Below are positions 1-10,575 of a stretch of DNA of 64,000 nt, piece by piece. The translations under genes and the position numbers were made by a program. The DNA lies in assembly GCF_932276165.1 (NCBI RefSeq), contig NC_064001.1, positions 937,501 to 1,001,500 on the forward strand, read 5' to 3'. Positions within the stretch are counted from its first letter, which is position 1. Each line of letters begins with the position of its first letter. The notes beneath the pieces are model-generated. The model was not told the origin of the DNA and did not search any database. It saw only the letters and a list, made by a program, of their open reading frames with translations. Source of the DNA: Plutella xylostella. Taxonomy: Eukaryota > Arthropoda > Insecta > Lepidoptera > Plutellidae.

Positions 1-234
1 AGTTTGCTTTAGATCATTGAGAGAAGTTAATATTGTGTTTACTTGCTCACTTTGAGTCTGGGCAAATTGCTTGAATAACTCCTTTATCTCATTTTTAAAA
101 TCGCTTGTCATTTCCTGCTGGGGGAGGGCAAATAAATCAGCCGGCTTTCTCCTCTTACGTGATAATGCTTGGCCTGGTTGATCCAGAGCCGTGATATCCG
201 GGACGGAGTTTGATTTCTCTGGAGTGCGCATCAT
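1..234 (-). CDS. Non-LTR retrotransposon ORF1, N-terminal 78 residues (runs off window)
   Basis: An open minus-strand frame begins at an ATG at 234 and is still open at base 1. It encodes 78 residues starting MMRTPEKSNSVPDI. A basic patch (SRKRRK, residues 25-30) is followed by a predicted amphipathic helical stretch rich in E, K, Q and L (about residues 41-78). A Pro/Ser-rich start, basic patch and then coiled coil is the usual layout of ORF1 in several insect LINE clades, where the protein binds RNA and forms trimers. The clade cannot be assigned from this fragment. The rest of the element should lie left of the window. The GC-rich DNA just upstream (235-700) may be its 5' UTR. A host gene exon remains possible but less likely. 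Confidence 0.55.
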   Translation of the reverse strand, partial: MMRTPEKSNSVPDITALDQPGQALSRKRRKPADLFALPQQEMTSDFKNEIKELFKQFAQTQSEQVNTILTSLNDLKQT

Positions 235-720
235 GGATAACCAACAGGGTAAATTGCAGGATTACGTTTTTATTGAGCAGTTAACCCGCTAATGTACCAC
301 TAATTAAGCAGGAAAGCTCAGCAAAAATTAGGTAGCAGTTTAAATTTGGCGCAATAAGCCGATAAGTTAGCTCACAGAAAATATAATGTTCAATCTTACT
401 AAGCAGTAGCAGTAGGTATCGACGAAACGTAGAACGCAATTAACTTGTATCAGTGAGGCGGCGGCGCGCACGCCGCGGCGGAGTCTCGATGTCGTCTCGT
501 AGCGTTCGTAGCAGCGACTCGTAGCGACTCGTAGCGGTCCGAGGTAGGTGGTGGGGGGATGTCGTCACTCGGGGCCGGTTCTCGTAGGAGCGCCGCACGG
601 CGCGCAGCGTGTGAGTGGGATGGCAATTATGTCAACCGTCTCTTTTACCCGAGGTGGAGTGCGGGGCAGGGAACGGCAAGTTTGTAGCTGCGGTCGCGGT
701 CACTTTTGGTTATTGAAATG
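235..720 (-). other. GC-rich leader next to the LINE ORF1
   Basis: There is no convincing ORF here. Bases 450-620 are much richer in GC and CpG than the surroundings and contain a short iteration of CGTAGCGACT. Lying directly upstream of the minus-strand ORF1, this would fit an internal LINE promoter or 5' UTR. That role is inferred from position only. Confidence 0.3.
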
Positions 721-722
721 AT

Positions 723-1019
723 CTAAGTTAAAATTATTAGAGGAAACAATAATGGCTCTTTATACTTCGCAATAGGTATCACTTTGCAACAACCGTATTT
801 TTTGTTTTCGAATTTAAACAGTAAACACGTCTGCTCGGAATGAGTTTTGGGCGAAAGAGGACTAACAAGCGCTGTTATGCAATCGGTGCGTTTAATACAA
901 CGAGATAGAGACGTGATTACTGCGGCAGCAACCACGACTCTCTCGTTGTATTTAGCGTATGACTTGAGCACCGGATTCGATACTATTTTCGAATCTACAC
1001 GAAGGGTCACTTTTATCAA
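723..1019 (-). CDS. Unassigned minus-strand ORF, possible exon
   Basis: An open stretch of 98 codons lacks an ATG at its start. It could begin after a TTTAG acceptor-like site near 1023. The segment VVVAAAVITSLSRCI faintly recalls the region around the catalytic His of trypsin-like proteases, but the cysteine spacing does not match the family. Codon use is not clearly host-like, and the upstream flank is a dispersed repeat. I do not recognise the product. It could be a chance ORF in repeat DNA. Confidence 0.15.
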   Translation of the reverse strand: MIKVTLRVDSKIVSNPVLKSYAKYNERVVVAAAVITSLSRCIKRTDCITALVSPLSPKTHSEQTCLLFKFENKKYGCCKVIPIAKYKEPLLFPLIILT

Positions 1020-1116
1020 ACGCTAAACGTAATTAAATCAAATTTTAAATACATTTTGTACTAACTGACAGGCGAATGACAGGCTACTAAATACGTTTAG
1101 CGTTTGGTGAAATTCC
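1020..1116. repeat. Dispersed repeat, also at 45950-46062
   Basis: The segment from the AAATCAAA-type start to GTTTGGTGAAATTCCACCT is closely matched at about 45960-46062, including the TGACAGGCGA block. Two copies 45 kb apart in the same orientation show an interspersed family. The ends are not defined. Confidence 0.5.
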
Positions 1117-2200
1117 ACCTAACATATGGAAAAAACAAATGTCACTTTTGGAACTAACTTTGCTTTACATTTTGACAGTGACAGTTGACGATACGCAACG
1201 TTAACGGAGGATCGAAACTTATGCTCGCGACGATTTCATGACCACTCTCGTTCCTTCGTTTACGTAAGCTACAGTGACCCCCTCAGTTCATATTGAATGT
1301 AAATAAACACACACACACACACACGTACCCTATATCGTCGAAAGCTTGCTTTGTCCCATAGCGTTCACCCGGAGTTATCAGAGCTTTAGTTTCAAATACC
1401 AAGTTCTTGTAGTGAACAGCCGCTACGCCTATTGACATCCTGAAAATGACTAAATATGTATACTAGTGTAGTGTACACAAATGTATTCATATAAATAATG
1501 TATTATTATTAAGAATGTCTCCCAGTCTGTAGGAAGGATAATAAGAAGCAGTCTCTGGAAATAAAGTTCAGCAAGTAATTACAGCCAACTGGGTAGATTT
1601 TTGTCTTAAAATCTCGACTAGCGCTCAGCCTAATGCATTTCCAAAAATAGATTCCCATTACCCTGCATTAATTAATTAGTCGTGGCGCATGCTACTACTA
1701 CACACAGTCGCTATCAAGAGCCTAATGTCTTTACGTTACCATAGAGTATTTACTCTCTTCTCGAGTACTCTGAAAGTCAATTGTTTTTATTTATCGTATA
1801 AATAATAATGTTTTTTTTTCTATTTACTCTGCGTCCTTCCACCTGCTCTGGTCTGGTCCATCATAATTATTATCAAACATGTTTGACACGGTCAAGTGCG
1901 AGTTGGACTCACGCATCAACCATAAACAGTCTCTAGAAACAGTATTGCAATATTTTAAGCCATCAGACATACCTTTTTTCATTGTCTTTGTATTAAAATC
2001 TAAGTTAAACTTGCTGCGGATTGGTTACATCAGTTGGGTGAATTTCCCGCGGCCAAAAATTGCGTGGCATCAATGAAATCGGTACTAAAAAACCAAGTTA
2101 TAATTTTCTAATATTTTTTTCCTGTTAAGTGAAATAGTTATCTATGTGTAGCACTAAATATTGTATTAATAGGATTAATGGATATTTTTAAATAAAATAT
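1117..2200. other. Intergenic, no gene seen
   Basis: AT-rich DNA with a short CA run near 1308-1324. The small ORF at 1879-2076 has no recognisable features. No RNA gene or clear repeat was seen. Confidence 0.5.
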
Positions 2201-3180
2201 TAAACCTCCAAATCTTTCATTGCCGTGTCTGTCCCCACGTAACCACGTTTTGTATTATTCTTCATTGATGAAAAAATATTGAGTATTGATAGTTAAACTC
2301 AGTTTCATTTGATACATTAATAGTTAAAGTATTGTCACGGAATACATTTATTGAAATATATAAAGAATATAACAAACGGTAAGTGAAAATTTATGTGTCC
2401 CAGAACTTCTGTTCATCGCCGTGTCCTAAACATGATCGAGGATATTGTTTTACCTATGAACTTGGGTGCCCCTCTGAGTGCGCTAATCGTTTCTTACAAG
2501 TGTCGCCTAACTGCTAGACGTGGCAGGAGGTTCATCGGTGCCCGCGTTTTTGCGCAATAGTGAAAATCAGTAAAATTTTTGGGGACTGGACAATTTTTCT
2601 CTCATTGCCGTGGATAGATATAACTTCTATAAAATTAAGTTTGTCTTCTAGAATAAGTATTCAAAAGAAAGCTTTTTGAAAATATTTACCTTATAAAGTG
2701 TTTATTTCTTCGAATAGTTAATACTTTTTTAGTTATTTATATTTAATGCCTTGGTTTTCATCGCCATGCTTTCATTTCCGTGGCTTCCGTGGCCAATATT
2801 TGCTATGGCAATGAAAAAAAAGCCACGGCAATGAAAAAAATTTCATTGCCATGTCTTGTTAAATAATTTGTATTCATTGCCGTGGTTAGGTTATTCATTT
2901 CCGTGGCCAGGTTATTCATTTCCGTGACTTATGTTTTCATCGCCGTGGTATGTATGACATGTAATACAGGTAATACCGATCACTGACATTACCTACAGGA
3001 CTAGTCAAATTAGCTCTTTTTGCAGTGCGTTAAAACGGGTGCGTATCCCGATGTATAAAAACGAAATATATAATATGTATAATTACATAATTCACAACAT
3101 CACAAAATCACAACATTGTGATTGTTATTATTAATGTAATAACAACATAATTATAATGAACGTTATGTATACATAAGATT

Positions 3181-3530
3181 GGTGGTAGCTCAGTCGGGTA
3201 AGCGCCCGCTTCCCACGCCAATGATGCGGGTGCGAATTCCGGCACTGACATGTACCAATGTGTTCCTTTGAATTTAAATACAATGTATACCATCACTCTT
3301 ACGGTGAAGGAAAACATCGTGAAGAATCCTGCATATATACCTATAGATTTAGAAAATCTAGATAATATGTGAACCCACCAACCCGCTGTGGACCAGCGTG
3401 GTGGGAAATAGTCCAAGCTTAGAAAGGCAGCTTAGACCTTGGAGATATGCACATTGCACAAAGGTCCCATTCGAGAGAGCCAGGTGCAGGTACTTACACC
3501 TCCCACAGATAGTAGAATAGAATATAATAG
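3181..3530 (+). mobile_element. tRNA-derived SINE (family A), full-length-like copy
   Basis: The head resembles a tRNA: TAGCTCAGTCGGGTAAGCG gives an A box and GGTGCGAATTCC a B box. The body contains GGTGAAGGAAAACATCGTGA, then a CCAACCCGC(T/A)GTGGACCAGCGTGGTGGG block, ending in a GTAGAATAGAATA-type simple tail. A second good copy is at 49149-49460, and fragments occur at about 6405, 17885, 54950, 56290 and 56786. The tRNA part is too degenerate to be a working tRNA gene. Confidence 0.8.
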
Positions 3531-3539
3531 AACAAACAT

Positions 3540-4085
3540 CTCTGCAGGAACTTAGCTGGATGCTTAGTGGCCTTAATGCTGCTTGCACCGTGTAGGCCTC
3601 CGTATGAACTTGGGCAAGACAAAAGTGATGTAGAATGTTCACATAAAACCGGAGCCGGTGATCGTTCGTGAGACAACTATCGAAGTTGTGCAATAATATG
3701 ACTACCTGAGGCAAACTATTCGGCTAGGCAGAAGCAACTTCGACAAGAAGGCTGAAAGGCGCATCCAACAGTCTTCAACCATTGCGCCCTGCCAGTTATG
3801 ACATATGGTGCATATACGTGGACACTGATGGTGGGACTGGTCCACCGATTTAAAGTCACTCAACGTGCTATGGAGAGAGCTATGCTTGGGGTTTCTCTAA
3901 TGAATGGTATCAGAAAAGAGGTTATACGTCAGAGGACTAAGGTTACCAACATAGCTGTCAAAATATGCAAGCTTAGGCAGGTAGCCGGTAGTGGCTGGAT
4001 TCGGAAGACCGAGGACCGAGTGTTGTGGCGCTCCTTGGGAGAGGCCTATGTCCAGCATTGGATGATTATAGGCTGATGATGATAA
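3540..4085 (+). pseudogene. RTE-like LINE reverse transcriptase, broken 3' fragment
   Basis: The translation in pieces gives MNLGKTKVM, then IRLGRSNFDKKAERRIQQ, then MTYGAYTWT and RAMERAMLGVSL, then WRSLGEAYVQHW. This is the C-terminal part of an RTE-type reverse transcriptase, and the better copy at 28058-28553 shares the same blocks. It has in-frame stops (after MNLGKTKVM and in the middle) and an internal deletion between KICKLR and QVAGSGW. It ends in the GATGATGAT tail typical of these elements. It directly follows the SINE tail. Confidence 0.75.
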
Positions 4086-4094
4086 CATGTACAT

Positions 4095-4560
4095 TTCATA
4101 TTATTATACCAATTAAAATATACTATGATTTAGCATAAAGTTCATAAAATATTCTTTCATATCACATAATCTGTTAAATTACACAACACCTACAAAACCT
4201 CTAGCACCACAACCTAAAGATAGGTGCGATGACGAGAAAAGCGAGGAGGAGCGGTTAAGTGCACATGTTCATCAAAAGCGAAGCGGGGCTACATGGCTCC
4301 CCATGTAGCCACGCTCTATGTTTAGGTTTTGGTGCAAGGAGTTTTGACTGCGTTATTACGAGTATTATTGGCGCTATGTAGGGAGACGCTTAGCTGACCA
4401 ACATGTGCACCTATCCGCACCTATCTTTATATTTTGGTGCTAGGTGTTTTGCCGGTGTTGTGTAATTTACAGATTGCACAGATTATGTCATATTATAGTA
4501 TATTTAATGAATTTTACATAAAATGAACAGTATACGAATTGGGTATTATACCTTATGAAA
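4095..4560. mobile_element. Foldback (long inverted-repeat) element
   Basis: The left arm (about 4100-4225) and right arm (about 4405-4550) are inverted copies. For example, ACAACACC...TCTAGCACCA...AAAGATAGGTGCG on the left matches the complement of CGCACCTATCTTT...TTGGTGCTAGGTG...GGTGTTGT on the right. The middle contains the block AGCGAGGAGGAGCG and a small hairpin (ACATGGCTCCCCATGT). A related fragment with the same AGGTGCGACGACGAG start lies at 58510-58680. No transposase is present, so it is non-autonomous. Confidence 0.65.
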
Positions 4561-4839
4561 ATATAGATGTTATAGGTAAGGTTTATCATATTTTGTGAAC
4601 GTTATTAGTGTGAAATGAAACATTTTGTTTTATACGTCGCAATCCGGACCCCACAATGCTACTTAGAGAATTCCATACTATATTCGTATTTTTTTATACA
4701 TACTGTCGTTATTTCTTTCGTTCCAATATCTATCCAAATATTTCTGCCATACATACCTGTCTAAGTTTGCGTTTCCCACACAATCTTTTTAAAAAATTGC
4801 AGTGGATTGATTCTTTCATTTCCATTGTATACAGTTCTT

Positions 4840-4942
4840 TCGTTGCCGTGGAAGTTTGTTTCATTGCCGTGGGCCTTTGTTTCATTGCCGTGGACGCTTG
4901 TTTCATTGCCGTGAACGCATGTTTCATCGCCGTGGCACGAAA
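4840..4942 (+). repeat. 21-bp tandem array, about 5 units
   Basis: Five successive units of TTTCATTGCCGTGGACGCTTG type occur with few substitutions. This is the ordered part of the wider motif field at 2210-5090. Both strands happen to be open through it, but only because the unit length is a multiple of three. Confidence 0.7.
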
Positions 4943-5213
4943 TTTTTAATCATCCGTATCTCATTCAGTTTTTAACTTATCTGCTACCCATTTAGTAAGA
5001 ACACTAACATTAACAAAAACTTTAATAAAAGCGTTTTTCTAATATAAAAAACCTTAAGATAAAAAAGTCCACGGAAATGAAGATTTTTTAGGACTTGTTG
5101 AAATCCACCCAGTTACATGGCAGCTATTTATTTTAGTTTTAAATTTTTTAGCACACTGCCGTTCATTATGCAACATCACGTTCATTATGACAATCATTGC
5201 TCGCGAGTGTATT

Positions 5214-5320
5214 ATACGGTACATCATCATCATCATCATCATCAGCCAATAATCATCCACTGCTGGACATAGGCCTCTCCCAAGGAGCGCCACAACACTC
5301 GGTCCTCGGCCTTCCGGTAT
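5214..5320 (-). mobile_element. RTE-like LINE 3' end fragment
   Basis: CATCATCATCATC followed by CCACTGCTGGACATAGGCCTCTCCCAAGGAGCGCCAC is the complement of the 3' terminus (GGAGAGGCCTATGTCC...GATGATGATG) seen at 4035-4085. The element is strongly 5'-truncated. Confidence 0.65.
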
Positions 5321-5398
5321 ACGGTACAACTAATTGGCAAATTTGATAGTGCTAGATCACCTACGCTACGCTAAGGATAAGCCGACTAACTACTAACT

Positions 5399-5450
5399 AG
5401 CGGGAGAAGGCGAGGAAGAAGCTCCTAGAGCCTAGCCGAGCTGAGTTAGA
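5399..5450 (-). pseudogene. Fragment of the protease-homologue exon
   Basis: AGCGGGAGAAGGCGAGGAAGAAGCTCCT repeats almost exactly the sequence at 6101-6128 inside the exon at 5990-6179. Similarity is patchy afterwards up to GCTGAGTTAG. This is a short duplicated piece, immediately followed by the GATAGAAA microsatellite. It has no splice sites of its own. Confidence 0.55.
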
Positions 5451-5876
5451 TAGACAGATAGAAAGAAAGATAGAAAGATAAGAAGATAGAAAGATAGAAA
5501 GATAATAAGATAGAAAGATAGAAAGATAAGAAGATAATAAGATAGAAAGATAGAAAGATAAGAAGATAGAAAGATAGAAAGATAGAAAGATAGAAAGATA
5601 GAAAGATAGAAAGATAGAAAGATAGAAAGATAGAAAGATAGAAAGATAGAAAGATAGAAAGATAGAAAGATAGAAATATAGAAAGATAGAAAGATAGAAA
5701 TATAGAAAGATAGAAAGATAGAAAGATAGAAAGATAGAAAGATAGAAAGATAGAAAGATAGAAAGATAGAAAGATAGAAAGATAGAAAGATAGAAAGATA
5801 GAAAGATAGAAAGATAGAAAGATAGAAAGATAGAAAGATAGAAAGATAGAAAGATAGAAAGATAGAAAGGTAGAAA
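5450..5876. repeat. (GATAGAAA)n microsatellite, about 50 units
   Basis: A nearly uninterrupted octamer array, with GATAAGAA variants near the left end and two GAAATATA variants near 5675-5702. All three minus-strand frames are open with repeated Leu/Ser/Phe/Tyr/Ile. These are artefacts of the repeat and not genes. Confidence 0.95.
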
Positions 5877-5989
5877 GAGTACTCTTTTTTTGCAGCAATC
5901 AAACATAATATCAATACTTATCTAGGTTTCTCTGAATATCTAGTATACAATAATACAGTTTCAAAGGTTAAGAAGTAGCCAACAATTAC

Positions 5990-6179
5990 CCCAACAAGCA
6001 CCGGGTAGCAGTCACAAACACGTGGTCCCGGACGCAGGCGACGGTGCACCTCGTCATGACGGTGTTGGCGGCGTGCGGCACCACGCGCCCCACCCACGGA
6101 TAGCGGGAGAAGGCGAGGGAGAAGCTCCTGATTGGCTGGTGGGGGCCCAGGTTGGCTGAGTTGTTTAGGCTGCCGTAGA
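5990..6179 (-). CDS. Exon of a serine-protease homologue (His to Arg at the catalytic position)
   Basis: The exon has a good acceptor on its upstream side (CTCTCCCTTACAG) and a GTAATT donor. It is GC-rich compared with its flanks. It encodes about 62 residues, including SRYPWVGRVVPH and CTVACVRDHVFVTATRC. The 17-residue Cys-to-Cys spacing equals that of the trypsin block CGGSLIxxxWVLTAAHC. The expected catalytic His is replaced by Arg (TATRC), so I infer a non-catalytic protease homologue, a class with regulatory roles in insect immunity. Only this exon is recognised. The start has phase 2 needs and the end leaves two bases. Partner exons were not found nearby, so it may be a remnant. Confidence 0.45.
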
Positions 6180-6404
6180 CTGTAAGGGAGAGGAAAAGTG
6201 AAAACATACATAATTATACATATATATGCTCACGACTGTAATCTAAGAAGGGGTAGTCAGAATCACCTGCTTTTGCGCTGTACATTTGCACTAACGTGGT
6301 AGGTTGCGAGCCGTATCGCCGTTTTTTGATTGAGTACAATGCACTTAGGGTAAACATCAAAATCAAAATATTTATGAATCAAAATATCTAGAATGTAGAT
6401 GTGC

Positions 6405-6480
6405 AAGTTTCCACACGATGTTTTCCTTCACCGTAGGAGAGCGATGGTGTACATTGTACTCAAGTGAATACATAGGTATA
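6405..6480 (-). mobile_element. SINE family A fragment
   Basis: CACACGATGTTTTCCTTCACCGTA is the complement of the SINE-A internal block GGTGAAGGAAAACATCGTG. Only part of the body is present. Confidence 0.5.
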
Positions 6481-6940
6481 AATCTTGTTATAAGCGGGCT
6501 TCTTCACCGGCGGGTTTCTTCGCCACGGTGGTGATAAACATTAGGTCGGCTAGGGTTTGTAGTGTAAGTATTAGCAAGTCAGACTGCCCAAGATATTATT
6601 AATTGTCGGACGTAGGCATATTAGGAACAACTGATAACGTCATTCGAAGAGGCGCAATGAATGATAGGTTATTTTAGAGGTAAACATCATCATACACCAA
6701 TATCCTTTCACCTTCCGCTGATAAACATAGGCCTTTATTAAGTTTAACCACCAAAATGTATATTCAGGCGTCCTCATCCAGCCATCAAACGACAGGGGAT
6801 TTATAGGCCGTGTTCAGAAAAATGCAGGATATTTATTTTTATGTAATTTAATGTCCTATTAAAGGTAAAATATTTCCGAGCCATTATCATTTAGTTATTA
6901 GTATTTTATAGAAAATAATAAGTATGTAAACTGAAAATTA

Positions 6941-7019
6941 TATATATATATATATATATACTATATATATACTATATATATATATATATATATACTATAT
7001 ATATATATATATATATATA

Positions 7020-7085
<66 letters not shown>

Positions 7086-7086
7086 T
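6941..7086. repeat. (TA)n microsatellite
   Basis: An almost pure TA run with three ACTATATAT interruptions. It directly abuts the left end of the foldback element and supplies its TA target site. Confidence 0.95.
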
Positions 7087-7092
7087 AGTATA

Positions 7093-9125
7093 CAGGGTGT
7101 CCCAAAAGTCAACGTCATCCCTTAAAGGGCTGATAGGTCAGCTCATGAGAGGCCAGAATATCACAATATGACCTTAGTAAAAACTCGATAATTTTCGAGA
7201 TATTGACACTTTTATAAATTTGCTGAAAATCGACACCTTGGATCAGTTTTTTGCGTGCCGCCGGTACAAAAATCCATATTGTTAGAATTTGTTTGGTGTT
7301 GCATCACCCAGCATAGACCTGCTATTGATCGCAGTCAAAAAAAATATCGAGTAATGCTGTATGTTTGAAAAAAACACGGTTTTCAAAGTCATAAAAGGTA
7401 ATCGTATTTTTTTATAAACAACTTTGACTCTACATACTGTAAAAAAAATATACCTAGCAAACCTGGCACCTTATTTGAAAAGATTGCTCATTTAATGCAG
7501 TTTCCAAAATGGTATGAAACGTTGCTAATGTTTCAATTTAAAAAAAATTATTGCTATTTTAGTACAAAACGACCTCGATGTAAAATTGTTTGAAGGAAAT
7601 TTATCTGACTGAATTTATTAAGGGTATGTCACGTTGGAATGAGTAAAAGTAAAATAGGTGGTGTGGCCGGGAGTGGGAAAAGAGACATCGTTGTCACAGT
7701 TAATAAAAAAAACGCATTTTGAATATCTTTCTCGAAAAAAGTGGACTATAGCACCTCCACATTCCCCATAAATGTAGCGCAATATTCATTGTACATTCCT
7801 GAGTAGTGCTAATGTGTGATATTGTACAAGTAAAACGCTTACACGTGTACATTGTACACCCACAGTATCCAAAAAAGGGACGGATCAGTTTGTCATGAAC
7901 ATTACCTCTAATTACTTGTTATTTATTTTAAAGTTTTTGTTAAACAAAACTCTCAAAATTATGATTATGACCATTAATGAGTATTATTTTTTGCTGATTA
8001 TGTACTTAATATAATAATGTGGTGTTATAATTTTGAGAAATAAAAATTTAAGTCAATAAATGTTTGTTTTTTTAAATAAGGTGTAAAAAACGCAAAATAT
8101 GTTTTATAAGAGTTTGGTAAGTATTTTCTTAGCTATTTTTGCGTCATCTATGTTGCCACGGCTGACCCCACCACCTATTTTACTTTTACTCATTCCAACA
8201 TGACTTACCCTTAATAAATTCAGTCAGATAAATTTCCTTCAAACAATTTTACATCTGCAAACTGCAAGTGTTCGTCAATAAGTCCCTCAGGTCGATCCTA
8301 CGCGTTTTCTGGCCGAAGACAAAACGTAACGAAGATCTGTGGAAGCTGTACCGACAATCTCCCATCGGCAAGGAAATTGCGAAACGAAAGTGGAGATGGA
8401 TTGGGCACACTGTACGAAGAGGAGCTACGAATGCCGCAACTATAGCCTTTGACTGGAGGCCACCAAATGGCAAGCACGCCCTGTCCAAACATGGCGCCGA
8501 AGCATCGAAAACGAGCTGCGAGCCGCTGGACTAAGCTGGAGTGAGGCCAAAAGTACAGCCGAAGATAGGCGGAAGTGGCGGACGTTAGTGGAGACCCTCT
8601 GCACCTCTGGGGTGCCATAGGACTGCAACAATTTTACATCGAGGTCGTTTTGTACTAAAATAGCAATAACTTTTTTTTTAATTGAAACATTAGCAACGTT
8701 TCATACCATTTTGGAAACTGCATTAAATGAGCAATCTTTTCAAATAAGGTGCCAGGTTTGCTTGGTATATTTTTTTTACAGTATGTAGAGTCAAAGTTGT
8801 TTATAAAAAAATACGATTACCTTTTATGACTTTGAAAACCGTGTTTTTTTTAAACATACAGCATTACTCTATATTTTTTTTGACTGCGATCAATAGCAGG
8901 GCTATACAGGATGATGCAACACCAAACAAATTCTAACAATATGGATTTTTGTACCGGCGGCACGCAAAAAACTGATCCAAGGTGTCAATTTACAGCAAAT
9001 TTATAAAAGTGTCAATATCTCGAAAATTATCGAGTTTTTACTAAGGTCATATTGTGATATTCTGGCCTCTCATGAGCTGACCTATCAACCCTTTAAGGGA
9101 TGACGTTGACTTTTGGGACACCCTG
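7093..9125. mobile_element. Foldback DNA transposon with about 575-bp terminal inverted repeats
   Basis: The left end CAGGGTGTCCCAAAAGTCAA (7093) and right end TTGACTTTTGGGACACCCTG (9125) are complementary. Inversion continues through the TATTGACACTTTTATAAATTT and GCGTGCCGCCGGTAC blocks to CCACCACCTATTTTAC, so the arms are 7093-7665 and 8165-9125 (the right arm enlarged by an insertion). Both ends are flanked by TA. The core (7666-8164) encodes nothing recognisable, so the element is non-autonomous. Arm identity is high by eye. A TA target and CAGGGTG ends suggest a TA-targeting cut-and-paste superfamily, which I cannot name. Confidence 0.8.
8256..8625 (+). mobile_element. 5'-truncated LINE nested in the foldback right arm
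   Basis: The insert encodes the C-terminal tail of a LINE reverse transcriptase: LRSILRVFWPKTKRNEDLW, then KRKWRWIGHTVRR, with WRPPNGKHA further on and a frame slip towards the end. It is flanked on both sides by AACAATTTTACAT (8243-8255 and 8626-8638), a 13-bp target-site duplication that belongs to the host arm. Removing the insert restores continuous inverted-repeat homology, which proves the order of events. The 3' end is ATAGGACTGC without a poly(A). Confidence 0.8.
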
Positions 9126-9127
9126 TA

Positions 9128-9996
9128 TATGTTATAGTATATTGTCTTACTCACAGGGTGCTTCAGTATTCATTTGCTGGGAGTACCTCGCTCCGCTATA
9201 GACTACAAAAAATAATAAACAGAGGTATATGCAAGCCCCCAGTGTCCTCCATGCTCCCGACATCATCAGCTCCAGAGATTAGGGTTATAAGTTTGTCTTT
9301 TACATCGTTTTTGCAAATATTAAACACGTGTAGTTTTTGTTTATGTTACAATTTATAAAACTCGGTTTTTACGGCTACAAATCGATAAGCGATTGCATAA
9401 AATTTATGTTATTGCAATAAAACGCGGCATTGAATCTTTACGATTCTATACCAGGAAAAATATAAAAATTAACAAAAAAAGCAAACAGGTATAGAAGTAA
9501 ACCTACCGTAGACCTAATGAATTTTCCAGGAAGTTTTTTTTCTGTTTACATTTGGAACATTCTCCGTAACAATTGCGGTGAAACATTTTTTACCAATCGT
9601 CTATTAGGCCGCCTCACATTCGTTACTTTACATGCCACCATACACCCACCTTGTATAGGCACCTCTACACGTATCGCAGTGACGTCACATTAACACGCTT
9701 TATGGCGGGTTTAATGCGAGCACCTACACCTCGTTAGCTCCCTATCATTGGCGAATAAATTCCGGTGCCACGGGAAACTGGGCTGTTCCCCATCGTTTCA
9801 CGAATTGGGATATTCTTATACGAGATAAAAAAAAAATATTTGTTGGTTAAAGCAACTATTACGCGAATATAACATTTGACAGTATTTTGTAAACTAAGGC
9901 CTAGTTTCACTATACTCTGTTACATCATTAACACGCCTGTTTTATTATAACAAGGGATTCGTAGTTGACTATTGACACATCTGTCGAGAATTCAAG
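9128..9996. other. Intergenic; part of a dispersed MITE
   Basis: No gene seen. 9897-9990 (CTAGTTTCACTATACTCTGTTAC...GACACATCTGTC) resembles 18660-18805 and 56050-56075, an interspersed family. The ORF at 9113-9358 partly overlaps the transposon end and looks random. Confidence 0.4.
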
Positions 9997-10311
9997 ATGG
10001 AAATTGTATTTTTAACCGACTTCAAAAAAAGGAAGAGGTTCTCAATTCGTCGGGATCTTTTTTTTTTATATTTTTTTTTATGTATTTTCACCGATTACTC
10101 CGCCGTTTATGAACCGATTTTGAAAATTCTTTTTTTGTTGTATTGGGTTGAGCTCCTAGGTGGTCCCATTTTTTTTTCAGAATTTTATCTCACCCCCAAG
10201 GGTGGGTAAAGGGGTAAAAACAGGGTATGAATTTCCATTTTGGGCATATATTAACAGATTCTAATGAAATTAAGAACGTAAATATAGTTCTTATAACAAA
10301 AAAATATGATG
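9997..10311. repeat. Left part of a dispersed repeat split by the BEL insertion
   Basis: ACCGACTTCAAAAAAAGGAAG, followed by a T-rich tract and ACCGATTTTGAAAATTC, is a motif set I know from interspersed repeats of many Lepidoptera. The same family appears to resume beyond the retrotransposon (16500-16620, GATGATGGAAACGGAAGGCAGT), so the BEL element landed inside it. Confidence 0.5.
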
Positions 10312-10316
10312 GTGAC

Positions 10317-10575
10317 TGATGGCGAAGGCTCGAAGTCGAAGAGGGTCGATGAGCGTGACGGTGATGATTAAGACGATGTGTAGAGATTTGCGTAATAATA
10401 GTAAGTATATTGAATAGTATTTTACAAGATATGAGATATTAGAATTAGTAATTAATAAAATGTGGTATGAATTTCTTCGTGTTGTTATTTTGTATGTGAT
10501 TGACATAAGTATTTCTTCTTCAGCTGAAGCGCCGGGCATAGAGCCCGACGCTCGTAATAATGTCTGTCTTCAACA
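10317..10575 (-). repeat. BEL/Pao 3' LTR
   Basis: 259 bp, reading as identical to 16236-16494. Its first six bases in element sense (TGTTGA) supply the last Cys bases and the stop codon of the Gag-Pol frame. Confidence 0.95.

Larger units (their letters stand above)
2210..5090. repeat. Field of reiterated TTCATTGCCGTGG motifs
   Basis: Variants of TTTCATTGCCGTGG recur at about 2215, 2410, 2604, 2757, 2773, 2846, 2873, 2896, 2917 and 2934, and densely at 4840-4940. Copies in the opposite orientation occur at about 2812-2832 and near 5068 (CCACGGAAATGAA). The spacing is irregular in the first cluster and regular (about 21 bp) in the second. A SINE, an RTE fragment and a foldback element interrupt the field. 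It looks like a decayed satellite-like or foldback family. No protein is implied. Confidence 0.55.

Noticed and set aside
3181..3250. Possible tRNA gene
   Set aside because: Only the internal promoter boxes resemble a tRNA; followed by a SINE body shared with 49149, and the cloverleaf is not intact.
5397..5914. Three overlapping minus-strand ORFs of 150-169 codons rich in FLSIFLSFYLS
   Set aside because: They are the three readings of a GATAGAAA microsatellite and have no coding evidence.
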